Below are positions 1 through 5,918 of a DNA stretch of 6,637 nt, piece after piece. This DNA comes from Burkholderiales bacterium (lineage in GTDB: Bacteria; Pseudomonadota; Gammaproteobacteria; Burkholderiales; Burkholderiaceae), in NCBI GenBank assembly GCA_903643055.1, contig CAHJWV010000102.1:1-6637 (forward strand), given 5' to 3'. The notes beneath the pieces were generated by a model, which saw only the letters and a list, made by a program, of their open reading frames with translations, was not told the DNA's origin and ran no database searches. Positions within the stretch are counted from its first letter, which is position 1, and each line of letters begins with the position of its first letter. Position numbers and translations under genes: made by a program.

Positions 1-743
1 AGTTCACGGGCGTGGTTCTCATTCAGGCGGCGGACTGCGTTCTGGTCGTTGTCGAGGTAGCGAAGCATGGCCGGGTGCCTGACGACCGCACCGAGCAGGT
101 CGCGGAAGCGCCCCAGGGCATGGGGGCGCAGTGCGGATTCTTCATAGTCGCCCAACATCGCGCGCACATTGCTCTTGGCTTGATGCACGTTGAAATGGTT
201 GAACCAGAACCAGCTCATGTGCGCATGCAGCTGCTCCCCGGAATACACGGCACGCAGCAAGTGCCGCGTTGCGGCTTCGCGTGCCCATCTCGTGAGCTCT
301 TTCTGATAAGCCTGCTGGGCGGTCTTCCGGCCTTCTTCGGTTGGCAAGGCCTCTCCTGTCTTGCGCATTTGCTCCATCTCTTTGAGCAGTGCGGGAAGCG
401 TGACCTTCTGGACCTTCAGTGCGTCGATCTGGGCCTGCACGAGCGGCGGCAGCGCTGTGCTTCCAGTCGCGCGAAGTTGCTCGTCGACATACCGCTCATA
501 GCCGATCTCGGCGGCGCGATCGAGGGCGTTGAGGGTGGCGCTCCAGCTGAGCCGATGAATCACACGATACAAGCTGGCACGCGATGCCGGCATCGCGATC
601 ACTTCGTGGCTATCCACCGCCATTGAAGGGTTCGACTCACAACCCGGCAGGCCGTGAGCGGCCAGCGCCGCCGCACCGCCCATCAACAGCAACCGGCGTT
701 TAGGCTGCTGTGTCATCGAGGGCGGTTGAGCGGGTTGGGGCAT
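1..743 (-). CDS. DUF1800 family secreted lipoprotein (C-terminal part beyond window edge)
   Basis: An open frame runs from ATG at 743 off the left edge, giving 247 codons without a stop. The N-terminus has KRRLLLMGGAAALAAHGLPGC: paired arginines (about residues 16-17), a hydrophobic stretch and a possible lipobox ending at Cys35, so an exported, perhaps Tat-dependent, lipoprotein is likely. Family signatures seen are FWFNHFNV (about 179-186), HPAMLRYLDNDQN (about 223-235) and NENHARE at the edge, where the family usually has NENYARE. The start at 743 is preferred because AAGGG lies about 10 nt upstream; the in-frame ATG at 716 has no Shine-Dalgarno. DUF1800 proteins are exported, have no well-defined biochemical role, and are often paired with a DUF1501 gene, which would lie outside the window. 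It follows ureG on the same strand with a 116-nt gap. The family call is firm and the function is unknown. Confidence 0.88.
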   Translation of the reverse strand, partial: MPQPAQPPSMTQQPKRRLLLMGGAAALAAHGLPGCESNPSMAVDSHEVIAMPASRASLYRVIHRLSWSATLNALDRAAEIGYERYVDEQLRATGSTALPPLVQAQIDALKVQKVTLPALLKEMEQMRKTGEALPTEEGRKTAQQAYQKELTRWAREAATRHLLRAVYSGEQLHAHMSWFWFNHFNVHQAKSNVRAMLGDYEESALRPHALGRFRDLLGAVVRHPAMLRYLDNDQNAVRRLNENHARE

Positions 744-750
744 GACGAGG

Positions 751-824
751 ACCCTTGTGAACCCTTCGATCCGCAGATCGGGCGAAGGGCATCAATCTCT
801 AACCAACGCCCGACCCAAGGGTTC
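751..824. repeat. Cluster of inverted repeats between ureG and the DUF1800 gene
   Basis: GAACCCTT (759-766) is an exact inverted repeat of AAGGGTTC (817-824). CCCTTCG (762-768) is also inverted as CGAAGGG (783-789), and ACCCTT occurs twice in direct orientation (751-756 and 761-766). These alternative pairings lie just upstream of the DUF1800 start, and its AAGGG ribosome binding site falls inside the cluster. It could be a transcript structure after ureG or a regulator site. There is no T-run, so it is not called as an intrinsic terminator. Confidence 0.4.
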
Positions 825-859
825 AGTTGACCGGGTTGTCGCGCAACGCGCGACCGGCG

Positions 860-1564
860 TCAGACGGCATTGAGCAATCCCTTGGTTTCGATGAAGGCGA
901 TGACTTCATCGAGGCCCGCCTGGGTTTTCAAGTTGCTCATCACGAACGGGCGCGTGCCCTGTGCATGGGTGCGCATGCAGCGGGTATCGGCTTCCATCAC
1001 TTCCAGGCTGGCGCCGACATAGGGAGCGAGGTCAATCTTGTTGATGACGAAAAGGTCGCTCTTCGTGATGCCGGGACCGCCCTTGCGCGGAATTTTTTCG
1101 CCAGCTGCCACGTCGATCACATAGATGGTCAGGTCCGAGAGTTCGGGGCTGAAGGTGGCTGCGAGGTTGTCACCGCCCGACTCGATGAAGACGATGTCGG
1201 CATCTGGGAATTTCTGCAGCATGCGATCGACAGCTTCGAGGTTGATCGATGCATCTTCGCGGATGGCAGTGTGAGGGCAGCCGCCGGTCTCGACGCCCAT
1301 GATGCGTTCGGCCTCCAAGGCGCCGGCCACCGTCAGTAGGCGCTGGTCTTCCTTGGTGTAGATGTCGTTGGTAACGACGACGAGGTCATAGCGCTCACGC
1401 ATGCGCTTGCACAACATTTCAACCAAGGTGGTCTTGCCCGAGCCCACCGGGCCGCCAACGCCCACACGCAGCGGCGGAAGTTTCTTCTTGCGGCCGGGGA
1501 TGGAGTGCAGAGGGCTCATGGCGGACGGGTGCTTGGGAAGGTCTGGCGAGTGTATCGATCCCAT
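860..1564 (-). CDS. ureG: Urease accessory GTPase UreG
   Basis: UreG is a SIMIBI-class GTPase that binds nickel and, with UreE, UreF and UreD/UreH, drives GTP-dependent nickel delivery to the urease active site in the cytoplasm. Numbered from the long start, the protein shows the P-loop GPVGSGKT (38-45), the metal-binding Cys-Pro-His motif (96-98, within [11 protein letters not shown]), ESGGDN (128-133) and the guanine-specificity motif NKID (175-178). All key residues are intact and it ends at a normal position. The start is ambiguous. ATG at 1564 gives 234 residues with a GGGGGA stretch about 11 nt upstream. ATG at 1519 gives 219 residues and begins [17 protein letters not shown], closer to how homologues start, but has no clear Shine-Dalgarno. 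No ureF or other urease gene is adjacent: a decayed response-regulator region lies upstream and a DUF1800 gene downstream. The function call is very secure. Confidence 0.97.
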   Translation of the reverse strand: MGSIHSPDLPKHPSAMSPLHSIPGRKKKLPPLRVGVGGPVGSGKTTLVEMLCKRMRERYDLVVVTNDIYTKEDQRLLTVAGALEAERIMGVETGGCPHTAIREDASINLEAVDRMLQKFPDADIVFIESGGDNLAATFSPELSDLTIYVIDVAAGEKIPRKGGPGITKSDLFVINKIDLAPYVGASLEVMEADTRCMRTHAQGTRPFVMSNLKTQAGLDEVIAFIETKGLLNAV

Positions 1565-1838
1565 CTCCCTAGCGATCCCCCAACGCTCAGAGATCAGATG
1601 GCGATGCCACCATCAGGGTCGAGCCATCGCCAGGGCGGGGCCGGCCGTCTCTTTCGGGTGACCAGGCAGGTCTGCTGTGCTTGTTCCTGTACTGCCCGAG
1701 CCGGATGAAGATCCTTGGCCCTTGCCCGTGGCGGCGTTGCCGCTGTTGCCGCCGCAAGCCACAGCGAGATCGTTGCTGCGATCGGAGACGACCACAACAG
1801 TCAATGAAACGATGGATAACGGCCTGTTGTAGCGTTGC
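1565..1838. other. Gene-free stretch upstream of ureG, possibly decayed response-regulator effector domain
   Basis: No convincing intact gene is present on either strand. A full OmpR-type regulator starting at 2224 (typically 220-240 residues) would end at about 1510-1560, so this stretch is where the DNA-binding half of the decayed regulator should lie. I could not read a clear winged-helix signature in any minus-strand frame. One minus frame gives a lipoprotein-like, Gly/Ser-rich stretch (LAVACGGNSGNAATGKG) without a proper signal peptide, which is most likely chance. The ureG promoter may also lie here, but no strong -35/-10 pair was seen. Confidence 0.4.
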
Positions 1839-2224
1839 TGGTGCGCCGCGGTTGGCATTGGTGCGCCTCAGCACGGCATTGATGCGGACCACCAATCACG
1901 AGCCTGAAGCGGACTGGCAAGGTAGGTCGTCGTCGGAGCAGAGTTCCAGCTCAATGATTCGGCTCGCTGGGCCGGCCTGGGCCTTCAACATGACGACCGA
2001 TAAGGATGACGTCTTGCCACCCCCAGCGGCACAGATGGAGGCCATGCGCACCGGGCAGTATCAGATCGAGTGACAGAACGTCGAACGAATTGCTCGGGGC
2101 GTAGGTTTGGCTGACAAGGTTCTCGTCGCAAGCCGACGCTGCCGTCCATCGCAGTGACGCGGAAGCTGAAGCCTTGCATAAAGCGCCACCCCGAATCGTC
2201 GTTAACGAGAAGAACGTTAACCAC
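1839..2224 (-). pseudogene. Decayed OmpR-type response regulator, receiver domain
   Basis: Receiver-domain landmarks appear in the right order and spacing but in different frames. From GTG at 2224: VVNVLLVNDDSGWRF, matching the first strand and acidic pair, then FRVTAMDG. After a frame change at about 2094: FDVLSLDLILPGAHGLHLCR, with the phospho-acceptor Asp at 2065-2067, then DVILIGRHVEG and a stop at 1951. After a second shift at about 1964: SRIIELELCSDD. After a third: YLASPLQARE, where the conserved Lys of the usual YLxKP is Ser. Finally LVVRINAVLRRTNANRGAP to 1839, the usual end of the receiver. At least three frameshifts and a stop lie in about 386 nt, so no functional protein is expected. 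The family assignment is made by eye from these motifs. No partner histidine kinase is visible. Confidence 0.8.
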
Positions 2225-2240
2225 GCGACAGGATGTCGCG
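2224..2240. repeat. Short perfect inverted repeat at the start of the decayed regulator
   Basis: CGCGACA (2224-2230) and TGTCGCG (2234-2240) form a perfect 7-bp inverted repeat with a 3-nt centre. It lies directly at the GTG start of the decayed response regulator. It may be a former operator or a short hairpin. There is no flanking T-run, so it is not a terminator. Confidence 0.4.
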
Positions 2241-2278
2241 CGCTGCTGTTTTGAAAGGAGAAAAGGCGCCGAACAGAG

Positions 2279-2375
2279 ATGCTGCCGACGCCCCTGGCGC
2301 TTACGTTGAACCGGTTTGTGGCTCAGGCCCGTGACAGTTCTGAGGGTGGCGGCTCTCGCCGGTAAACCTCCATTA
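2279..2375 (+). pseudogene. Possible truncated UbiJ/SCP2-like N-terminal remnant
   Basis: A short plus-strand frame from ATG 2279 reads MLPTPLALTLNRFVAQ, which resembles the opening of UbiJ, a SCP2-type ubiquinone biosynthesis accessory protein. It stops after 28 codons. A +1 frame (about 2337-2375) then reads VLRVAALAGKPPL, like the next piece of the same family. From 2323 it overlaps the 3' end of the convergent glycosyltransferase, so it would be a fragment cut off by the junction with the polysaccharide locus. An AAAGGAG lies upstream but about 20 nt from the ATG. The match is short and made from memory; chance similarity is quite possible. Confidence 0.25.
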
Positions 2376-3453
2376 AAAGGTCACGGATCTTCGTTGGATG
2401 GAATCGAAGATGAGCTTCTTCGCGTGCAGCAGAACCAACTTGCTGACGCAATTCAGATGAATCTACAAGACGCACGATGTTCGCAAGCATCTCGGATTCG
2501 CTGTTACACAAAAAGCCAGTTTCACCATCGCGAATCACCAAGCGATGCTGTGGCGTATCCCACGCGACACACGGCAGCCCGGCAGCCATGGCCTCGGTGA
2601 GGTACGAAGGGAAACCCGTGTGGCCGCGATGAGCGACGTAAAGCCATGCTGCCGGCAACTTCACGGCGCGATCGGTCGGTGTATCGCCATCGAAGACGCC
2701 AACGTTGGCCGCCTTCAATCGGGCGCGAGATTCTTTGTCGACTCCACCAACCCAGTTGAAGCTGAGTGCAAGCGATTCTTCACCGAGCAACACGGCCATT
2801 TGCGCGAACATCGCCGCTGTCACTGGCTCATTGGCGCGGCCAGTGGTCACGACCAGAGGTCGGCGCGACTCGCGGCGTTCCAGATCGAAGAAGCTCACGT
2901 CAACTGCATGCTCCAGCATGGGAATGGGTTGCTGCGCGGTGGCGCGTGTGGATGCGTCGGTCAGCAGGCCGGCCGATGCCGTTTGTTGCCGAGCGCGGCG
3001 CGAGATGGGCCAAAGCGCCCAGCGCAAAAAAGTGCTGATGCCTTTCACGACCCAGAGAGATTTGGAGCCTTGGGGGGAGAACAAAATTTTGGGAGACAAA
3101 CCACTGAACCAAACGGCGTAGACAGCGAGCAGGCAAGGCAGGAAGCCATGCAAATGAATTGCTGAGATTGAATGGGAGTTGGATTCGTCGCGCAAGCTTT
3201 GCAAGGCAAACCAAACTTGACGGACAAAGCCGGAACCATTCGGCGCAAGCACCAGCCGCACCGATGGGTTGAACTTGGGTAGCAACTGCTTATGAGGCGT
3301 ATCAGTCACGAGGATAACTGTTTGAGGCACACCATTTTCTGCCAGAACATCGGTGGTCGGCCCGAGGAAGCCGAATGCCGGCTCCGTCAGCTTTCCAACC
3401 AGATGCACGACTGTTCCCTCGCTTCGCGCTACAGCCGCATTGGCCCTGTCCAT
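2323..3453 (-). CDS. GT-B glycosyltransferase (GT4-like) of exopolysaccharide synthesis
   Basis: This 376-residue protein probably transfers a sugar from an activated donor onto the growing lipid-linked repeat unit at the cytoplasmic face of the inner membrane. The N-terminal half shows a Rossmann-type opening (VVHLVGKLTEPAFGFLGP, about 15-32), HLHGFLP (about 100-106) and SPQGSKSL (about 126-133). The C-terminal half carries the GT4-type donor-site region FPSYLTEAMAAGLPCVAW with Glu287, then VIRDGETGFL (about 306-314). Length is typical of the family. I chose ATG 3453, not the longer ATG 3516, because AAGGAG stands 6 nt upstream of it. It lies 99 nt downstream of the sugar transferase on the same strand and probably shares its transcript. 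Donor and acceptor cannot be read from the sequence. Its 3' end abuts a region of decayed genes. Confidence 0.88.
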   Translation of the reverse strand: MDRANAAVARSEGTVVHLVGKLTEPAFGFLGPTTDVLAENGVPQTVILVTDTPHKQLLPKFNPSVRLVLAPNGSGFVRQVWFALQSLRDESNSHSISAIHLHGFLPCLLAVYAVWFSGLSPKILFSPQGSKSLWVVKGISTFLRWALWPISRRARQQTASAGLLTDASTRATAQQPIPMLEHAVDVSFFDLERRESRRPLVVTTGRANEPVTAAMFAQMAVLLGEESLALSFNWVGGVDKESRARLKAANVGVFDGDTPTDRAVKLPAAWLYVAHRGHTGFPSYLTEAMAAGLPCVAWDTPQHRLVIRDGETGFLCNSESEMLANIVRLVDSSELRQQVGSAAREEAHLRFHPTKIRDLLMEVYRREPPPSELSRA

Positions 3454-3459
3454 CCTCAG

Positions 3460-3465
3460 CTCCTT
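3460..3465 (-). promoter_or_regulatory. Ribosome binding site fixing the glycosyltransferase start
   Basis: AAGGAG on the minus strand with a 6-nt spacer to ATG 3453. It lies inside the longer reading frame from 3516, so it argues for translation from 3453. Confidence 0.8.
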
Positions 3466-3486
3466 AAGCTGCCTGGCTTTGCTGCA

Positions 3487-3504
3487 GCATGGATTGCGCC
3501 ATGC
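3487..3504. repeat. Small hairpin in the gap between sugar transferase and glycosyltransferase genes
   Basis: GCATGG (3487-3492) pairs perfectly with CCATGC (3499-3504) across a 6-nt loop. It is in the 99-nt intercistronic gap, just upstream of the glycosyltransferase ribosome binding site, with no T-run. It may affect messenger stability or translation; it is too short to claim more. Confidence 0.3.
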
Positions 3505-3552
3505 GACTTGTTGCATCTGCAGAGTTCGAGACCGAAGGACAACCGGTCAGAT

Positions 3553-4242
3553 TTACTTGGCACCTGCACCGTCGCGTGCAATCACGACCTTTACAGTCTT
3601 CAGCAAAATCTTCAGGTCGCCCAAAATTGATTGGCTGTCGATGTATTGCTCATCAAGGGCCACGCGCTCTTGATAGGTCGTGTTGTTGCGACCGCTGACC
3701 TGCCACAAGCCAGTCATTCCGGGGCGAACGCTTACATAGTGCCAACGGACGCGCCCATAACGGGTCAATTCGCCCACCGTGATGGGGCGCGGACCGACCA
3801 AACTCATTTCGCCACGCAGCACATTGAACAGCTGCGGCAGTTCGTCGAGGCTGGTTTTGCGCAGGAAGTGGCCAATGGGTGTGATGCGTGGATCATTCGA
3901 CAGCTTCTGGTCGCGGTCCCATTCGGCGCGGGCTTCGGGGTTGCTGGCGAGCAGATCTGACAGCATCTGCTCTGAATTGATGTACATCGAACGGAACTTG
4001 AGGCAACGGAACAGCTTGCCCTTGTGGCCCACGCGATAGTGGCCAAAGAGTATCGGAGCGCCGTCTTTCTTTGCGATGAAGATGGCGACGACGAGCATGA
4101 TCGGGCTCAGCAGCAGCAGCAAGATGGCGGCAGCGAACTGGTTGAAGCGCAGATGTGTTTGGTCAACCAGCCCTTTGTCTCGGCTGATGTGAGGGCGGGC
4201 CTGGATGGTGGCCAGCGTTTGCTGCGCAGCGGTTAGGGCCAT
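3553..4242 (-). CDS. Initiating sugar transferase (monotopic phosphoglycosyl transferase)
   Basis: This 229-residue bacterial sugar transferase (Pfam PF02397 type) should start the repeat unit by moving a phospho-sugar from a nucleotide sugar to undecaprenyl phosphate at the inner membrane. One hydrophobic segment (about 37-57) contains a Ser-Pro (46-47), the break seen in the re-entrant helix of PglC-like enzymes. Then come FRSMYINSE (83-91), KTSLDELPQLFNVL with the catalytic Asp133-Glu134 pair, GEMSLVGPRP (144-153) and VRPGMTGLWQVSGRN (172-186). It is the minimal form, lacking the N-terminal multi-spanning and CoA-binding-like region of WbaP/WcaJ. ATG 4242 is chosen over 4308 because GAAGGAG lies 8 nt upstream, and because the predicted sigma-54 transcript starts near 4273, inside the longer frame. 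It is first of two genes on this arm and divergent from the chain-length gene. The sugar is not predictable. Confidence 0.94.
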   Translation of the reverse strand: MALTAAQQTLATIQARPHISRDKGLVDQTHLRFNQFAAAILLLLLSPIMLVVAIFIAKKDGAPILFGHYRVGHKGKLFRCLKFRSMYINSEQMLSDLLASNPEARAEWDRDQKLSNDPRITPIGHFLRKTSLDELPQLFNVLRGEMSLVGPRPITVGELTRYGRVRWHYVSVRPGMTGLWQVSGRNNTTYQERVALDEQYIDSQSILGDLKILLKTVKVVIARDGAGAK

Positions 4243-4250
4243 GTGAGGCA

Positions 4251-4257
4251 CTCCTTC
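4251..4257 (-). promoter_or_regulatory. Ribosome binding site of the sugar transferase gene
   Basis: GAAGGAG on the minus strand, 8 nt before ATG 4242. It selects this start over the upstream in-frame ATG at 4308. Confidence 0.82.
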
Positions 4258-4283
4258 AAGGCGTTGATTGTTGGCATTGTCCG

Positions 4284-4299
4284 TGCAACCATCGTGCCA
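4284..4299 (-). promoter_or_regulatory. Sigma-54 (RpoN) promoter for the sugar transferase arm
   Basis: On the minus strand the sequence reads TGGCAC-GATGG-TTGCA, matching the sigma-54 consensus TGGCAC-N5-TTGC(A/T) at every defined base, with the required GG-N10-GC spacing. The GC of the -12 element is at 4286-4285, so transcription should begin near 4273. That leaves a leader of about 31 nt holding the ribosome binding site and leading to ATG 4242. Sigma-54 promoters need an ATP-dependent enhancer-binding activator, so this arm would be activator-controlled. The activator gene is not in the window. Confidence 0.82.
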
Positions 4300-4300
4300 C

Positions 4301-4315
4301 TGCTGCACTGCAGCA
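4301..4315. repeat. Perfect palindrome next to the sigma-54 promoter
   Basis: TGCTGCA-C-TGCAGCA is a perfect 7-1-7 palindrome lying one base upstream of the -24 element of the sigma-54 promoter, in the divergent intergenic region. It could be an operator that competes with or helps polymerase. It is unusually close for a normal enhancer site, which typically lies 80 bp or more upstream. Confidence 0.45.
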
Positions 4316-4328
4316 CGTTTCTGAATGT

Positions 4329-4373
4329 TTCATACAAGCGGTTTTTCCCATAAAAGTGCACGATTCATACTAG
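4329..4373. repeat. Pair of direct repeats in the divergent EPS promoter region
   Basis: TTCATACAAG (4329-4338) and TTCATACTAG (4364-4373) differ at one base and start 35 bp apart, a little over three helical turns. They lie between the two divergent arms, upstream of both the sigma-54 promoter and the chain-length gene. They could be paired binding sites for a regulator. The second copy overlaps a weak -10-like CATACT for the rightward gene, but no good -35 partner was found. Chance occurrence is not excluded. Confidence 0.35.
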
Positions 4374-4450
4374 AGTCTGAGGGTTAATGCTCGTGTGTGA
4401 ATGCGTGAAATATGTTTTGAAATTGCTCCGCTTTTGCCGGTAGGTTTTAC

Positions 4451-5875
4451 ATGTCGCTCACCCAATTACTGATCGTTCTGCGCGCCCGATGGGCCTCTGC
4501 CCTGATGGTGCTGATTGCCGTGGGGGCGATTGCCGTAGTGGTGAATTTGTTTTTACCCAAACGATATGCGGCCAGTGCCTCGGTGGTGCTCGACGTCAAA
4601 TCGATGGATCCGATTGCGGGGGTCGTGTTGCCTGGCATGAACGCCTCGGGTTACATGGCGACGCAAGCCGATGTCATTCAGAGTCAGCGTGTTGCGATTC
4701 GCGCACTTCAATCGTTGAAGCTTGACGAGAAGCCCGAAATTCGGCGCAAGTGGCAGGAGAGTGCGGGCACGGAGAGCGACTTCATTGCATGGCTGGCCGA
4801 TGTCATCATCAAAGACCTCGACGTCAAGCCATCACGTGAGTCCAACGTGTTGACGATCACCTATACCTCGGCCGATCCGAAGTTGGCAGCGCAGCTTGCC
4901 AATGCCTTCGTCTCGGCCTATGTGTCGACCACTCTGGATCTGCGTGTCGAGCCGGCCAAGCAGTACAGCAGCTTCTTTGATGAGCGCTCGAAGGCCAGCC
5001 GCGATGCACTGGAAGAAGCCCAGTCGCGGCTGTCGGCTTATCAGCAGAAGAACGGGATCATGGCCACCGAAGAGCGGCTGGATGTCGAGTCGACCCGCTT
5101 GAACGAGTTGTCGAGCCAGTTGGTGGCGCTTCAAGCGGTTGCCGATGAATCAACGGGTCGTCAGAACCAGATCGGCAGCAACGTCAATCAGCTCAGCGAG
5201 GTGCTGAACAACCCATTGATCGCCATGCTGAAAGGCGATCTCGCGCGGCAGGAGTCGCGGCTGACCGAACTGGTGTCGCGCCTGGGTGAGCAGAACCCTC
5301 AAGTGATTGAGTTGCGTGCGACGTTGACGCAAATGCGTGAGCGCATTGAAAGCGAAACGCGTCGCGTCGCTGGCGGCATCTCGGTCAATAACAGCGTGAA
5401 TCAGGGGCGTCTGGCTCAGTTGCGAGCGGCGCTGGAAGAGCAGCGCGCGAAGATGCTGCGCCTCAAAGGGCAGCGTGATGAAGTCGCGGTGCTACAGCGT
5501 GATGTGCAGAACGCACAACGTGCTTACGACGCCGTGTCTACCCGCATGAGCCAGACCAGCATGGAAAGCCAGACTACGCAAACCAATGTCTCGGTGTTGA
5601 AAAACGCCACTCCGCCGCTGGCACCTTCCACACCACGCACCTCTTTGAATCTGGCCATCGCACTGGTCTTGGGCAGTCTGCTGGCAGTGGGCACGGCGAT
5701 CTTGCGTGAATCGCTAGATCAGCGTTTGCGTACTGAAGACGACGTGATCGTTCTGCTCAAGCAGCCATTGATCGGTGTATTGCCAGCGCGCATGCCGGGC
5801 GCTTCGAAGAAGACGCTGTTGAAGTTGCCGTTTGCGGATGGCGGGCTTCGTGCATTGCCTCGCTTTGCCAAATGA
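4451..5875 (+). CDS. epsF: Chain-length determinant protein, EpsF type (Wzz/PCP family)
   Basis: This 474-residue polysaccharide co-polymerase is anchored in the inner membrane with a large periplasmic domain; it sets polysaccharide chain length together with a tyrosine autokinase. The first membrane helix is at about 15-35, followed by the Wzz domain (RYAASASVVLDV onward). Coiled-coil stretches follow at about 178-207, 259-308 and 322-365, including the family-typical GEQNPQVIELRATL. A Pro-rich ATPPLAPSTPR precedes the second membrane helix (about 397-418), and a 56-residue cytoplasmic tail contains EDDVIVLLKQPLIGVLP. Topology and length fit the EpsF/GumC-like group. No kinase domain is fused, and the kinase follows 43 nt downstream. 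The ribosome binding site is weak (TAGG about 8 nt before the ATG). It diverges from the sugar transferase. No sigma-54 motif was found on this side. Confidence 0.93.
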   Translation: MSLTQLLIVLRARWASALMVLIAVGAIAVVVNLFLPKRYAASASVVLDVKSMDPIAGVVLPGMNASGYMATQADVIQSQRVAIRALQSLKLDEKPEIRRKWQESAGTESDFIAWLADVIIKDLDVKPSRESNVLTITYTSADPKLAAQLANAFVSAYVSTTLDLRVEPAKQYSSFFDERSKASRDALEEAQSRLSAYQQKNGIMATEERLDVESTRLNELSSQLVALQAVADESTGRQNQIGSNVNQLSEVLNNPLIAMLKGDLARQESRLTELVSRLGEQNPQVIELRATLTQMRERIESETRRVAGGISVNNSVNQGRLAQLRAALEEQRAKMLRLKGQRDEVAVLQRDVQNAQRAYDAVSTRMSQTSMESQTTQTNVSVLKNATPPLAPSTPRTSLNLAIALVLGSLLAVGTAILRESLDQRLRTEDDVIVLLKQPLIGVLPARMPGASKKTLLKLPFADGGLRALPRFAK

Positions 5876-5918
5876 TCGCTACCGAATTCTTGCTTTCGAC
5901 TGAGTCAAGCCAACGCCC

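Noticed and set aside
12..626. Long plus-strand open frame of 204 codons
   Set aside because: It is antisense to the DUF1800 gene, whose signal peptide and family motifs are clear. The plus translation is Cys/His/Gln-rich, with no recognisable domain, and is a typical shadow frame.
827..1339. Plus-strand open frame of 170 codons
   Set aside because: It is the antisense shadow of ureG, whose catalytic motifs are intact.
1613..1858. Minus-strand frame with a lipoprotein-like LAVACGG and Gly/Ser-rich stretch
   Set aside because: There is no proper signal peptide before the Cys, no ribosome binding site, and the frame lies where the regulator's lost DNA-binding domain is expected. Overlapping frames look equally plausible, so no gene is called.
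1681..2073. Plus-strand open frame of 130 codons across the gene-free stretch
   Set aside because: The Arg/Cys-rich translation has no domain, and it is antisense to the receiver-domain remnant.
2255..2305. Possible terminator after the glycosyltransferase (GC-rich stem then CCTTTTCT on the minus strand)
   Set aside because: The stem is only about five pairs with a loop over 20 nt, and the T-run is short and interrupted. This is not enough to call an intrinsic terminator.
2545..3165. Plus-strand open frame of 206 codons
   Set aside because: It is antisense to the glycosyltransferase, which has a strong ribosome binding site and family motifs.
4374..4450. Sigma-54 or sigma-70 promoter for the rightward chain-length gene
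   Set aside because: Two TTGC words occur, but neither has GG ten bases before its GC. TATGTT could be a -10, but no -35 stands at a suitable distance.
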